Source: CAIURC01 sp043777315 (GTDB taxonomy: Bacteria > Verrucomicrobiota > Verrucomicrobiia > Chthoniobacterales > Chthoniobacteraceae). Taken from it: DNA of 64,000 nucleotides. Below the pieces are notes generated by a model that had not been told where the DNA came from, did not search any database, and was given only the letters and a program-made list of their open reading frames with translations. The stretch covers positions 60,394 through 124,393 of the forward strand of contig JAYVPW010000097.1 of NCBI GenBank assembly GCA_043777315.1. The letters run 5' to 3'. Below are positions 43,224-52,663 of this stretch, piece by piece. Each line of letters starts with the position of its first letter. Within the stretch, counting starts at the first letter, position 1. A program made the position numbers and the translations under genes.

Positions 43224-45545
43224 TCACCGCTCCGGCCCGATGCGCGGGAGGGCTTTCGGGCGCCAGTGAGGCTTCGAGAGCTTTTCGTCGGAGACGTATT
43301 CGAAGAGTTTGCTGACGGGATAAAGCATCACGCCGGGCAGGCCGCGCGCATTGATCCGCATCGTGAAATCCATCGCGTCGTCGAGGAAGAAGAGCTTGCC
43401 CGCGCCGATCATGCTGAAGCCCGCGCCTTCGACCAAAAGTTTGTCCGTCGAGATCACGCCGTCGCTGATCGTGAAAGCCGCGGAGGCCTTGTGCGCGACG
43501 TCGTGGCCGAGGCCGGGAACGATCGTATTCAGGATGCCGGAGAACGGGCCGAGGAACGGGATCGCGAAGACATTTCCATCGGCCAGCGACACCTCGCCGC
43601 GGCCCCGCATTGCGCGAGGGTCGTCGGCGCGACCGGTGAATTTATAGTCGCCGCTCATCTTTCCGCGGGACGCTTCGTAGTTGAAATAGAGCTTCGTCAC
43701 GCTCGCGAAGTCGATGTTCTCGACCTGCAGATCGACGCTGTGGCCGGGCTTCCCCTTCACGATCGAAATGTCGGCATCGCCTCGCAAGCGGCCTCCGTAC
43801 AAGCTCGCCGAGAGATCGGAGATGTGCAGGCGCTGGTCGTTGAAGAACAATTTCGCCGAGCACTGCGGCGAGCTGAGGTTCTTTTTCAGGAACGTGTAAT
43901 CCATCCCGGCGGGCGCATCGACGTCGATGGTGAGCTTCGTCGTGTTGCCGTGTTTGATGTGGACGAGGCCGTTGACGAAGACATCCGGCGGCTTCTTCGG
44001 AAAGCGATACGGGGCCACGTCTTTCAGGATGTCGGGGGCGAACCAGACGATCACCTCGGCGGGATTCACGTTCGCGTGAATCTGGTCGAGGTGGACTTCG
44101 TTGCGCGCGAAATCGACCGTGACACCGCCGCTTCCGCCGCCTTCCGCGCGCTGCAATTTGAACGGCTCGATCGTCAGTTTACGCCCGCCCCAGCGGACCG
44201 TGGCGACCACACTTTCGGCGCGCGAATTGCGAAAAACGGCGCGCCCGATTTTCACCTCCGCGCTCGCGGACAAGGCATCGAGCTTCGGCTCGGTGCCGCG
44301 CGCGGTGAGCTCGATCACCGGCGAGTCGGTGAACTCGAATTGCGAAAAAACGTCGGCCGCTTTGCCCGTTAAAAATGGCGCGACGACGCGCGGATTGATC
44401 GTGCTGCGGAGGCCGGCGCGGAAGTCATCCGGCACCTGCATCGCGTCGCCGGTGAGCTCGCCGGTGCGATGCACGAGCCGGACATCGCGCGCGCTCCAGC
44501 GCCCCGCCTGCCACGAGAAATCCGCGGCGAGTCCCTCGAACGCGGCCGAGCGGTAGCTGAAACGCGAGAGCCCGAGATGCCCGAGCAGCCGCAAACTCGC
44601 GGCGTCGCCCAGCTTTCCCGCCGCGCTCAATTCGACCGAGGGAGGGACCGAAAAGGCGAAATCAGCCAGCGCGCCGCCGGGCTGAAAAGTGCGCGCGAGC
44701 GCGGCGGCGTCGAGCGTCGAACGCAGGCGCAGACTCATTTCGCGCGTCTTCCACTGCAGGCTGCCCGCGCCTTCCAGACCGCCTTTTTTGTCCGTCGCGG
44801 CGATCTGCTTCAACTCGAGCGCGCCGTCTCGAAACGCGCCGTCCAGCCGCAGGCTCGCGAGCCGGAAATCGCCGCGCCGGATCTTCCGGGCGTGCAAATT
44901 TCCCTCGAGAAAAATTTTCTCCGGCTGCGCGAGATCGCCGCTGAAACGCAGGTCGAGGTGCGGCGGTTCGGCCTCGAATTTCAGCAACTGAATTTCCGAA
45001 ATGATGCGCTCGATGACGGCGGTGGACGAACCGTCGCCCGGTTTGGGTTTGAAGGCTTGCGGGTTGATCAGCCGGCCGCTGGCCGAGACGTGGATGCCGT
45101 AAATTTCCGCGTCGAGACGGCTGAGGTAGAGCTGCTTCGGCGGCAGCATCAGGTGCCCGCTGAGCTTGCTGATTTCGATCGAGGGGCCGTGCGCGTTCTT
45201 CGCGTCGAGCGGGATCGAGAGCCGCGCGTCGCTCAAATCGAGCGCGTCGAGGAATGGTTCGCCTTTGAAAAAATTGGCAAAGTTCACGACGAGCAGCATC
45301 TCGTCCACGACCGCGAGCGTCTGTCGGCGGTCGCGGCCGGCGTAGATTTTCAGGTCGCGCGCGACGATGCCTCGGAAGGGGTCTAGGGCGAGCTGGCGCA
45401 GCGAGACTTCCACGCCGCGCTTGCGAAATTCCGACGAGACGAAGGCCCGCCATTTTTTGGTGAACCCCTTTTCGTAGGCATACCAGCCGAAGCCCGCGAC
45501 CGCGCCGAAAAGCAGCGCAAGGAAGAGGTAGGCAGCGCGGCGCAT
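43224..45545 (-). CDS. AsmA/TamB-like envelope protein
   Basis: 773 residues. One N-terminal membrane anchor (RRAAYLFLALLFGAVAGFGWYA) is followed by a large beta-rich periplasmic chain. AsmA-type features: LRQLALDPFRGIVARDLKIY near the start, repeated beta segments such as LHISDLSASLYGGRLRGDAD, and a C-terminal GAGFSMIGAGKLFFLDDAMDF region. Proteins of this group act as bridge-like lipid transporters or affect outer membrane assembly. No partner gene is adjacent. Confidence 0.78.
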   Translation of the reverse strand: MRRAAYLFLALLFGAVAGFGWYAYEKGFTKKWRAFVSSEFRKRGVEVSLRQLALDPFRGIVARDLKIYAGRDRRQTLAVVDEMLLVVNFANFFKGEPFLDALDLSDARLSIPLDAKNAHGPSIEISKLSGHLMLPPKQLYLSRLDAEIYGIHVSASGRLINPQAFKPKPGDGSSTAVIERIISEIQLLKFEAEPPHLDLRFSGDLAQPEKIFLEGNLHARKIRRGDFRLASLRLDGAFRDGALELKQIAATDKKGGLEGAGSLQWKTREMSLRLRSTLDAAALARTFQPGGALADFAFSVPPSVELSAAGKLGDAASLRLLGHLGLSRFSYRSAAFEGLAADFSWQAGRWSARDVRLVHRTGELTGDAMQVPDDFRAGLRSTINPRVVAPFLTGKAADVFSQFEFTDSPVIELTARGTEPKLDALSASAEVKIGRAVFRNSRAESVVATVRWGGRKLTIEPFKLQRAEGGGSGGVTVDFARNEVHLDQIHANVNPAEVIVWFAPDILKDVAPYRFPKKPPDVFVNGLVHIKHGNTTKLTIDVDAPAGMDYTFLKKNLSSPQCSAKLFFNDQRLHISDLSASLYGGRLRGDADISIVKGKPGHSVDLQVENIDFASVTKLYFNYEASRGKMSGDYKFTGRADDPRAMRGRGEVSLADGNVFAIPFLGPFSGILNTIVPGLGHDVAHKASAAFTISDGVISTDKLLVEGAGFSMIGAGKLFFLDDAMDFTMRINARGLPGVMLYPVSKLFEYVSDEKLSKPHWRPKALPRIGPER

Positions 45546-45561
45546 CGGCGGCCGGTGATAT

Positions 45562-46641
45562 TTACAGCCGCACGCTGTAGTCGTCGCTCTCGGCGACCGA
45601 CTCCGCGAACGCGGTCAGGAGCGCGATCACTTTCTCCACATCGGAAAGGTCGGCGGTCTCGACGACCGAGTGCATGTAGCGCAGCGGGAGCGAGACGAGG
45701 GCGCTCGGGATACCTTCGCCGGTGTTGAAAATCACGTCGGTATCGGTGCCGCTGTAACGCGAGGAACTCTCGTGCTGCAGCGGAATGGCGAGCCGCTCGG
45801 CGACCTCCATCAGCCGCGCGATGACGAGCGGATGATTGCACGTCCCGTGCGTGATGCTCGGGCCGCCGCCGAGCTTCACGTCGCCGTGAATGTCGTGCTC
45901 GATCCCGGGAGTATCGGTCGCGTGCGTCACGTCGAGGACGATGCACAAATCGGGCATGAGCCGGTGCGCGACCATCTTCGCGCCATGCCCGCCGATCTCC
46001 TCCTGCACGGCATTCACGGCGATGACGGTGCTCGCGAGATGCTCGCGGCGGCGGCTCAGGTTCGCGCAGACCTGGCTGAGGATGAAGCCGCCGATGCGGT
46101 TGTCGATCGCCCGGCTGACGATGCGATTTTTTCCGAACTCCTCGACGCGATCGATGTAAACCGCGGGGTGCCCGACGCGCACGCCGGCGGCGCGAACTTC
46201 ATCCGCACTCGAGGCGCCGACATCGACGAAAAGCTCGTGGACCTGAGGCGATTTCTCGTCCTTGTGATCCTTCCGCAAATGGATCGCGGTGTTCCCGATG
46301 AGCCCGCGGACCGGCCCTTTTTCGCCGAGAATATCGACCCGCCGCCCGCGCGCCGTCGCCGTGTCCGAGCCGCCGATGCGGTCGATGCGGAGGAAGCCCT
46401 CCTTCGTGATGTGCTTCACGATGTAGCCGATCTCGTCCGCGTGCGCTTCGAGCATCAGGCGCTTCGGCTTCGCGCCTTTTCCGTCGAGCGTCGCCCACGC
46501 GGTGCCGTACGCGTCGTTCTCCACGCGGTCGGAAAATTGCCGGACGTATGCCGCCCATTTACGCTGCCCGGCCAGCTCGAACGCCGTCGGGCTCGGAGTG
46601 TTGAGCAGATCGAAGAGAAACGTTTTTGCCTGGTCGTCCAT
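45562..46641 (-). CDS. M42 family aminopeptidase
   Basis: 359 residues from ATG at 46641. Metal ligands of the M42 co-catalytic site: LMLEAHADEIGY (His, Asp), RAIDNRIGG (Asp), AVQEEIGGHGA (Glu pair) and LDVTHATDTPG (Asp), then VSLPLRYMHSVVE (His). Cuts N-terminal residues from peptides, usually as a large oligomeric tetrahedral shell. A second, diverged M42 protein lies at 48811-49752. Confidence 0.92.
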   Translation of the reverse strand: MDDQAKTFLFDLLNTPSPTAFELAGQRKWAAYVRQFSDRVENDAYGTAWATLDGKGAKPKRLMLEAHADEIGYIVKHITKEGFLRIDRIGGSDTATARGRRVDILGEKGPVRGLIGNTAIHLRKDHKDEKSPQVHELFVDVGASSADEVRAAGVRVGHPAVYIDRVEEFGKNRIVSRAIDNRIGGFILSQVCANLSRRREHLASTVIAVNAVQEEIGGHGAKMVAHRLMPDLCIVLDVTHATDTPGIEHDIHGDVKLGGGPSITHGTCNHPLVIARLMEVAERLAIPLQHESSSRYSGTDTDVIFNTGEGIPSALVSLPLRYMHSVVETADLSDVEKVIALLTAFAESVAESDDYSVRL

Positions 46642-46888
46642 GTCGGCGAGAAGTGAGCGGGCGCGCCGTTCGTTGTCGAGCGCGAGCCCGCGCACGGCTC
46701 CATCTTTCGCCAGGAAAACTGCTCTTCCAGCCCGCGAAGAATCCCCTTGCCGCCCCCCGTTTTCTCTCCTAAATCCCGACGCTGACTGCGCTCAACGCGC
46801 AGGACGCCAGCCTCGCGCAGTCGCACGCGAGACCGGCGAGGGAGCCGCGGGCGCCGAGCTTTTTCGGCACTCGCGACCACGCGACACC

Positions 46889-47536
46889 TTGATCAACGGA
46901 CGGGTCCGCAGCTCCACGGCCCCCCGCCCCACCAGAACGCCAGCCATCCAAATCCAACAAATTCGAGTCAACGGCCGCATTCGCGCTCGCGAAGTGCGCG
47001 TCATCGTCGCCTCCACCGCCGAGCAGCTCGGGGTGATGAAACTGTCCGATGCCATCCGGCATGCCCAAGGTCTCGGCCTCGACCTCGTCGAAGTCGCCCC
47101 CACCGCGAATCCGCCGGTCTGCCGCATCGTCGATTACGGCAAATTCAAGTACGAGGCGTCGAAACAGGACAAGGAAAAGAAGCACTCCGGGAGCAAACTG
47201 AAGGAGGTCAAATTCCGCGTGAACATCGACGCTCACGACTACGAGACGAAGATGCGCCACAGCGAGGAGTTCCTCGACAAGGGGAACAAAGTGCGCGTCC
47301 AGCTCCAGTTTCGAGGCCGCGAAATGGCGCACCAGGATCTCGGCATGGCGCTGATGGTCCGCATCAAAAACGACCTGAATCAAATGGCGCAGGTCGAGAT
47401 GGAGCCGAAGCTCATGGGCAAAAGCGTGACCATGACCCTCGCCCCGCTCCCCGCCGCCAAACGCAAGCGCCGCTTCATGAGCGACGAACCGCTCGAGGAA
47501 ATGCGCGACGAGCCCGAGGGCGACGACGACGAGTAG
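46889..47536 (+). CDS. infC: Translation initiation factor IF-3
   Basis: About 215 residues if the TTG at 46889 is used. There is no ATG near the conserved N-terminus (RVNGRIRAREVRVI), so the start is non-standard, as in many infC genes. An ATC at 46946 (AIQIQQIRVNG) is the other main candidate. IF-3 marks: LGVMKLSDAIRHAQGLGLDL, VEVAPTANPPVCRIVDYGK, EVKFRVNIDAHDYETKMRH and LNQMAQVEMEPKLMGKSVTM. The C-terminal tail is acidic. rpmI and rplT, the usual neighbours, do not follow. Confidence 0.9.
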   Translation: MINGRVRSSTAPRPTRTPAIQIQQIRVNGRIRAREVRVIVASTAEQLGVMKLSDAIRHAQGLGLDLVEVAPTANPPVCRIVDYGKFKYEASKQDKEKKHSGSKLKEVKFRVNIDAHDYETKMRHSEEFLDKGNKVRVQLQFRGREMAHQDLGMALMVRIKNDLNQMAQVEMEPKLMGKSVTMTLAPLPAAKRKRRFMSDEPLEEMRDEPEGDDDE

Positions 47537-47587
47537 CCGCGGGGCAGACTGCCAAACGAGACGTCCAAGTCGCGAGTCCGAGGCTCC

Positions 47588-47645
47588 GGGTAGCGCGCTC
47601 GTCTCGAGCGCTGGTCGAGGCGTCCCCGCCTCGACGAACTTTTCC
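47588..47645. repeat. Family E element, single arm
   Basis: GGGTAGCGCGCTCGTCTCGA and CTGGTCGAGGCGTCCCCGCC then TCGACGAACTTTT, matching one arm of the elements at 9449 and 49788 including both inner palindromes. The second arm is absent. Lies between the convergent infC and acyltransferase genes. Confidence 0.8.
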
Positions 47646-47665
47646 GAAGCGTGGTTTCAGCAAGA

Positions 47666-48670
47666 TCACCCGTCAGCTCCGCCGCCGCGTTTCGGCCCGG
47701 TTGGGCTGCTCATCGCTTTCATCAGCTTCTCAAATTTGCCCGACTCATTCGCATACGCCGGATACTCGCGAGCGGCATCGCGGGGCCGGTAGCGGAAGTG
47801 TTTGTAAGCCCAGAGATACAGCTCCGGGCGCGCGCGAATCACCGGCTCCAGCGCCTCCCAGCAAAGCTGCGCGATCTCCGGCATCGTCGCGTCCGCCGGC
47901 ACTTCGATCGCCGGATGCGCGATCACCCGGCACGTTCCGTCGGGCTGTGGCTGCGTCTCGAGCGGCACCAGCAGCGCATTCGCCCGCTGCGCCAGCACCG
48001 TGTGCAAAAGCGGCACGCACATCTTCATCCCAAACCCCTCGATCACCGTCGCCGCTTGGGTGGGCGGGAGGTTCAGGTCGATGAGCATCCCGGTCGAGCC
48101 GCGCCGTTTCGCGATTTTCAGCAGGCGCAGGATCGAGTTTTCCTGCGCGATGATCGTCTGGCCCGAGACCTCGCGCAGGCCGGAGAAGACGGCGGTCAGC
48201 CGCGGGTTTTTGAAGTTCTCCGCGACCACCGTGCTGTGAAATCCGAGGAAGCCGCACGCCAATCCCGCCCATTCCCAGCTCCCGTGGTGCAGGCCGACAA
48301 ACACGGTCCCGCGGCCTTCCCGCGCCGCGCGTTCGCGGATCGCGTCGAAGCCTTCGATGCGCATCCACTCGCGGAAATTCTCCGGCGTGAGGCGTTGCGC
48401 CCAAAAAAGATCCAGCATCGTCCGCAGGAAATTTCGGTATGACGCGCGCGCGATTTCCTGCCGCTGCGGCACGGTAAAACGCTCCCCGAAAGCACACGCC
48501 AGATTGGCGAGCGCGACATTTCGACCGCGCGCATCGAGCCGATACGCCAGCGACCCGAGCGCGTTCCCCGAGCGCACCGCCGCCGCCCGCGAGAGTCGCG
48601 GGATCGCCCACGCGAGCAGCCGGCAGCCGAGCTCTTCGAGCTGGTGGCGGAAGCGTTTCCAGCGGGTCAT
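47666..48670 (-). CDS. LpxL/HtrB-family lipid acyltransferase
   Basis: 334 residues from ATG at 48670. The acyltransferase motif HHGSWEW (HxxxxE/D) is followed by NFKNPRLTAVFSGLREVSG and IAQENSILRLLKIAKRRGS, then GMLIDLNLPPTQAATVIEGF. This is the order of lauroyl/myristoyl transferases adding secondary chains to lipid A. The C-terminal end YAYKHFRYRP-like LWAYKHFRYRPRD is also typical. Inner membrane, acts on LPS precursors. Confidence 0.87.
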   Translation of the reverse strand: MTRWKRFRHQLEELGCRLLAWAIPRLSRAAAVRSGNALGSLAYRLDARGRNVALANLACAFGERFTVPQRQEIARASYRNFLRTMLDLFWAQRLTPENFREWMRIEGFDAIRERAAREGRGTVFVGLHHGSWEWAGLACGFLGFHSTVVAENFKNPRLTAVFSGLREVSGQTIIAQENSILRLLKIAKRRGSTGMLIDLNLPPTQAATVIEGFGMKMCVPLLHTVLAQRANALLVPLETQPQPDGTCRVIAHPAIEVPADATMPEIAQLCWEALEPVIRARPELYLWAYKHFRYRPRDAAREYPAYANESGKFEKLMKAMSSPTGPKRGGGADG

Positions 48671-48684
48671 CGGTCCAGCGGGAT

Positions 48685-48753
48685 TAAGCAGGAAAACAGC
48701 AAAACAGGAATCGGAGTTTTGCTGCACCTTCCTGTTTTCCTGTTTTCCTGCTT
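48685..48753. repeat. Family C inverted repeat, copy 4
   Basis: Left arm AAGCAGGAAAACAGCAAAAC plus AGGAA; right arm TTCCTGTTTTCCTGTTTTCC plus TGCTT. Between the divergent acyltransferase and M42 genes, where a promoter for each must also lie. Confidence 0.88.
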
Positions 48754-48810
48754 CGCCTTTTCCCTCGTCGCAAATCGCATTGTCGCTCCGCTGATTTCCG
48801 CTTCATCCCC

Positions 48811-49752
48811 ATGCCGACCCCTCCGCTCCTCGACACCTGCCGCGCGCTTCTCGCCCAGCCCACCGCGCCTTTTCACGAAGACGCCGTGCGCGCCGAGATC
48901 GCCATCCAGCTCGCGCAATGTCCGCACGTCGTGGCTGAGATCGATGGTTTTGGAAACGTGATCGCCCGCTATCAGCGCGGGCTGGCCGAGCCGCAGTTCG
49001 CGTTTGCGGCGCACATGGATCACCCCGGCTTTGTCGGCGGCAAATTCCTCGGCGGCGTGCCCGCGGAGGTGCTCGCGACCGGTGCGCCGACGCGCGATTT
49101 CGGCGCGTTCGCGATGTGGGATTTGCCCGCGTTCGAGCTGCGCGACGGACGCATCCACTCCCGCGCGTGCGACGACTTGATCGGCTGCGCGGCGATCGTC
49201 GCGATGTTTCACGAGCTCGAGCGGACCGGCGCGGAAGCCAGTGTTTACGGGCTCTTCACGCGCGCGGAGGAGGTCGGCTTCGTCGGCGCGATCCAGCTCG
49301 CGAAGTCTCGCCGCGTGCCGGAAACCGTCACCATCGTCTCCCTCGAAACCAGCTCCGAACGCGGCGGCGCGTGCAAGATGGGCGACGGCGTGATCGTCCG
49401 CGTCGGCGACCGCACCTCGATTTTCGACTCCGCGGCCAGCGCGCTTTTTGTGCAGCACGCGAAGTCGGTTGGAATCCCGCATCAGCGCGCGCTCATGTCC
49501 GGCGGGACCTGCGAAGCGACCGCCTACCAGCTCTACGGCTACCGCGCCGCCGGCCTCTGCGTGGCGCTCGGCAACTACCACAACTGCACGCCCGACCAGG
49601 CCATCGGCTCTGAATTCGTCGCCGTGGCAGACGTCGCCGCGATGGCTCGACTGTGCGTCGCCGCCGCAGTGGCCCCGACCGCGACTGACCCTCACGCCGC
49701 ACTGCGCGAGCGTTTGGAAGCGGGCGTGGAAAAGTATCGTGCCTTTTTCTAA
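48811..49752 (+). CDS. M42 family peptidase, second and diverged copy
   Basis: 313 residues, shorter than the copy at 45562. Ligands: AFAAHMDHPGF (His, Asp), RACDDLIGC (Asp), FTRAEEVGFVG (Glu pair), VSLETSSERG (Glu) and LGNYHNCTP (His). All metal positions appear intact, so it is probably active. It has a Cys-rich MSGGTCEATAYQ segment. Starts just after a family C palindrome. Confidence 0.85.
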   Translation: MPTPPLLDTCRALLAQPTAPFHEDAVRAEIAIQLAQCPHVVAEIDGFGNVIARYQRGLAEPQFAFAAHMDHPGFVGGKFLGGVPAEVLATGAPTRDFGAFAMWDLPAFELRDGRIHSRACDDLIGCAAIVAMFHELERTGAEASVYGLFTRAEEVGFVGAIQLAKSRRVPETVTIVSLETSSERGGACKMGDGVIVRVGDRTSIFDSAASALFVQHAKSVGIPHQRALMSGGTCEATAYQLYGYRAAGLCVALGNYHNCTPDQAIGSEFVAVADVAAMARLCVAAAVAPTATDPHAALRERLEAGVEKYRAFF

Positions 49753-49787
49753 AAAGCGCCGGCTGCGACGCGTGCGCGATCGGAAGT

Positions 49788-49936
49788 CTGGGGAGCGCAC
49801 TCGTCCCGAGTGCTGGTTTCGGCGTCCCGCCGAAACGAACTTTGGAAGCGGTGCGATTCCCACCAGCCGAACGCTGCGGAAAAGTTCGTCGAGGCGGGAC
49901 GCCTCGACCAGCACTCGGGACGAGTGCGCTACCCGG
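49788..49936. repeat. Family E nested inverted repeat, copy 3
   Basis: Arms about 60 bases (49788-49848 and 49878-49936): GAGCGCACTCGTCCCGAGTG and CTGGTTTCGGCGTCCCGCCG, then AAACGAACTTT, with the complement in the right arm. Same nested palindromes as the element at 9449. Between convergent genes. Confidence 0.85.
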
Positions 49937-49971
49937 ACGCCGGGGACGCGCGCTTTTCCCCCTCCACTCAC

Positions 49972-50514
49972 TCACACCATCCCGAGCTTCTCGCGCCCCG
50001 CGGGCGAGATGCGGTCGGGCGACCACGGCGGATCCCAGACCAGCTCCACCCTCGCGCCCGCCACGCCCGGCACGCTGAGGATGCGCTGCTCGGCATCGGC
50101 GGCCAGCGACGGACCCATCCCGCAGCCCGGCGCGGTCAGGGTCATTTTGATTCCGATCTGCTTGCCGCCCTCCGGCGCGTCGGTCGCCTCGAGGCTGTAA
50201 ATCAGGCCGAGATCGACAATGTTCACCGGGATCTCCGGGTCGTAGCAGTTGCGCAATTGCGCCCACACCTTCTCCTCGTCGAACGGCCCGTCATCGCCCA
50301 CCGCGCCTGTCGCCGCCTGCTTTCCCAGCGCATCGGCATCGGAGTCGTTGATGCGGAAAAGCCCGCCCATGTTCGCCACATGCACCGTGAAACTCCCGCC
50401 GAGCGCCTGCGTGATGATCACCGCCGTCGCCGCCGGCAGCGCGACCTTTTCGCCGCTCGGAATGCGCACCGCCTCGATCTCGCGCGTCAGTTCGATGAAT
50501 GCTTCGTCGCTCAT
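49972..50514 (-). CDS. sufT: SufT-like iron-sulfur assembly protein (MIP18/DUF59 domain)
   Basis: 180 residues. The N-terminal 85 residues (MSDEAFIELTREIEAVRIPS with GSFTVHVANMGGLFRI) are the SufT extension. The MIP18 domain starts at VWAQLRNCYDPEIPVNIVDL and has LTAPGCGMGPSLAADA with the reactive Cys. Helps mature iron-sulfur proteins. No suf operon genes adjoin it. Confidence 0.88.
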   Translation of the reverse strand: MSDEAFIELTREIEAVRIPSGEKVALPAATAVIITQALGGSFTVHVANMGGLFRINDSDADALGKQAATGAVGDDGPFDEEKVWAQLRNCYDPEIPVNIVDLGLIYSLEATDAPEGGKQIGIKMTLTAPGCGMGPSLAADAEQRILSVPGVAGARVELVWDPPWSPDRISPAGREKLGMV

Positions 50515-50526
50515 TTTTTTCGTGGG

Positions 50527-50892
50527 TTACCGCTGCACTTTCCAGTGCGTCTCGGGATTTAAATTGATGTCGCTGTCCGCGAACTCGAAGCCGCAGGTCC
50601 GCAGCAAATAAGCCACGCCCTCGCGGCTGCCCATCGTCTGCTTCAGACTGTGGGCGAAGAGTTCGATGTATTCCTTGTCACTCTCCAGCGCGAGCGACCC
50701 CTCCGAAACGTAGCGCGCGAGCTCCTGATCGTGTTGCTCGATCATCTCGAAAAGCGCGCGCCGCAGCCGGATGCGCATCGCCGGATCGACGACGAGTCGG
50801 AACGGATTCGCGTTCGGGGCCGCAGGCATCGGTTCGTCGGTCAGATCGAAAGATGGCGCGGCGAGAGAGTGATCGGAAGCGGGGTCGTTCAT
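50527..50892 (-). CDS. Conserved protein of unknown function
   Basis: 121 residues from ATG at 50892 (MNDPASDHSLAAPSFDL). Disordered first 40 residues, then helical (MRIRLRRALFEMIEQHDQEL, SDKEYIELFAHSLKQTMGSR) and a C-terminal TCGFEFADSDINLNPETHW. No motif recognised. It sits 12 bases before sufT on the same strand. Confidence 0.6.
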   Translation of the reverse strand: MNDPASDHSLAAPSFDLTDEPMPAAPNANPFRLVVDPAMRIRLRRALFEMIEQHDQELARYVSEGSLALESDKEYIELFAHSLKQTMGSREGVAYLLRTCGFEFADSDINLNPETHWKVQR

Positions 50893-50942
50893 GTCCGGGT
50901 GAAGCGCGAAAACATGCCTCGCCGGTGCGCCGGTCACGAGCG

Positions 50943-52346
50943 CTAAAAAAGCGGCGCGAGCGGCCGCAGCGCCGCCTCGATCAGCCGCGTGCCGAGGCTT
51001 TGGTTCGCGAGGTCCGCAAGCGTGATTTCCCGGCTCGCCGCGAAGTCCTCGCCCAGCATCGCTTCAAGCTGCTGAGCCTGTTCGCGGGCGTGCGCGAGCA
51101 GATTCAGCTCGAAGTTCAGGCGCATCGACCGGTTGTCGGAATTGGCCGAGCCGACCATCAGCCACTCCTCATCCACGAGGATCGCCTTGGTGTGATTCAG
51201 CGCCTTGGAATACTCGAAAACCCGGATGCCGTAGCGCAGCAAATCCTCGTAATACGAGCGCCCGACGAGCACGAGATACGGGTGGTCGGATTTCTGCGAA
51301 ACGAGGAGCCGCACATCGATCCCGCGCGCCGCGCAGATTTGCAGCGCGGAGAGCAGCAGCATGTCCGGCGCGAAATATCCGGTCGCGATCCAGACGCGCT
51401 TCGACGCGAAATTGAGCAGCGCGATGAGTGACTTCGGGATCGGCTCGCGCGGCAGGTCCGGCCCGCCGGCGATGACCTGGCAGAGGTGCCCCTCGCCCGC
51501 CTGCGCCTCGGGATAAAACTCCGGCCCCGTGATCTTTTCCTCCGTCGCGAAATACCAGTCGGTGGCAAACGTCTCCTGCAAAAACGTGACCACATTTCCA
51601 CTGACCTCGATCTGCAAATCCCGCCACTCGCCGATCTTCGGATCTTCGCCGGCGTACTCGCGCCCGATGTTCATCCCACCGACGAACGCGACCTCGCCAT
51701 CGATGATTTGCAGCTTCCGGTGATTGCGCAAATTCAGCAGCCGCGATTGCCGCCACGGCATCCGGTGAAAACAGGCGAAGCGCCCGCCAGCTTCGATCAA
51801 CGGATCAAAAAAACGGCGTCCCGTGCCGAACCGCCCGACTTGATCGACGAGGAGCCGGACCTGCACGCCGCGTCGCACCGAGGCAATGAGCGCGTCCAGA
51901 AATTCCCGGCCCCGGTCGTCCGCGCGCCAGATATAAAATTCGATGTGAATGTGATGCCTCGCCGCGGCGATGCGCTGAAGCAGCGCGGGATAAAACGTGC
52001 AGGCATCGACGAGCAAACGGAGGTCGGTGCCGGTCGAGGGCGGGATTTGGTTGATGCTCGTGAGCGCGCGCAGGAGCGAGGCCGCGGCTGGCGACTGCCG
52101 ATCCATTTTCGACGCCGCCGCCTGGGTCGTGCCGTGCCGCGTGAGCTTTGCTTTCGCCGCGCGGCGCAGCCGTTTGCGCTTCATCCGGTCAGCGCCGAGG
52201 AGCAGATAAAAAAGCGCGCCGAGATACGGAAAAAGAAGGATTGACCAGACCCACGCGAGCGTCGCGGCGGGGCGTTTTTTCGCGAGGAGAACGTGCGGAA
52301 TCGCCGCCCAGGTCAGCACGTATCCCGCGAGCGCAGCCCAGAACAT
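50943..52346 (-). CDS. cls: Cardiolipin synthase (phospholipase D family)
   Basis: 467 residues. Two N-terminal membrane segments (WAALAGYVLTWAAIPHVLLA and TLAWVWSILLFPYLGALFYL), then two HKD motifs: NHRKLQIIDGEVAFVGGMN and NHTKAILVDEEWLMVGSAN. FYIWRADDRGREFLDAL and YFAPDMLLLSALQICAARG are also standard. Joins two phosphatidylglycerols to cardiolipin at the inner membrane. Confidence 0.94.
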   Translation of the reverse strand: MFWAALAGYVLTWAAIPHVLLAKKRPAATLAWVWSILLFPYLGALFYLLLGADRMKRKRLRRAAKAKLTRHGTTQAAASKMDRQSPAAASLLRALTSINQIPPSTGTDLRLLVDACTFYPALLQRIAAARHHIHIEFYIWRADDRGREFLDALIASVRRGVQVRLLVDQVGRFGTGRRFFDPLIEAGGRFACFHRMPWRQSRLLNLRNHRKLQIIDGEVAFVGGMNIGREYAGEDPKIGEWRDLQIEVSGNVVTFLQETFATDWYFATEEKITGPEFYPEAQAGEGHLCQVIAGGPDLPREPIPKSLIALLNFASKRVWIATGYFAPDMLLLSALQICAARGIDVRLLVSQKSDHPYLVLVGRSYYEDLLRYGIRVFEYSKALNHTKAILVDEEWLMVGSANSDNRSMRLNFELNLLAHAREQAQQLEAMLGEDFAASREITLADLANQSLGTRLIEAALRPLAPLF

Positions 52347-52427
52347 CGGTCAACGAAAACGGAGCTGCGGCATCGGCATGGCGCAGTTTCTTAACGTGCC
52401 CCCGCGTCGAGTCGAGCCCGCGAAAAA

Positions 52428-52640
52428 CTACTCACACACCGCTTCGATCTCCGCGTCCGCTGCCGGGCCCGTGCGCGCCGCGCGGCTCTTCACCGACGCG
52501 CATGCGTGTTCGTGGAGAGCCTTGAATTCAGCCGCGATCGACTCCAGTTCCTCCTCGGAGAGCGTCTCCAAATCGACCAGATTGTTGCGTGCGCCCTTCA
52601 TCGCCCGGGTCAATTCATCGAGCGAAAGGCGCGACTCGAA
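52428..52640 (-). pseudogene. Remnant: C-terminal tail of a low-affinity iron permease-like protein
   Basis: The minus-strand frame encodes LSLDELTRAMKGARNNLVDL and ETLSEEELESIAAEFKALHE, the conserved cytosolic tail I recall from bacterial low-affinity iron permease family proteins. The membrane part of such a protein is missing: upstream of about 52640 the sequence changes to a ligD fragment on the other strand. A deletion or rearrangement junction therefore lies between about 52640 and 52664. Confidence 0.55.
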
Positions 52641-52663
52641 CCGCTCGCGAGCGACGCCAGCGG

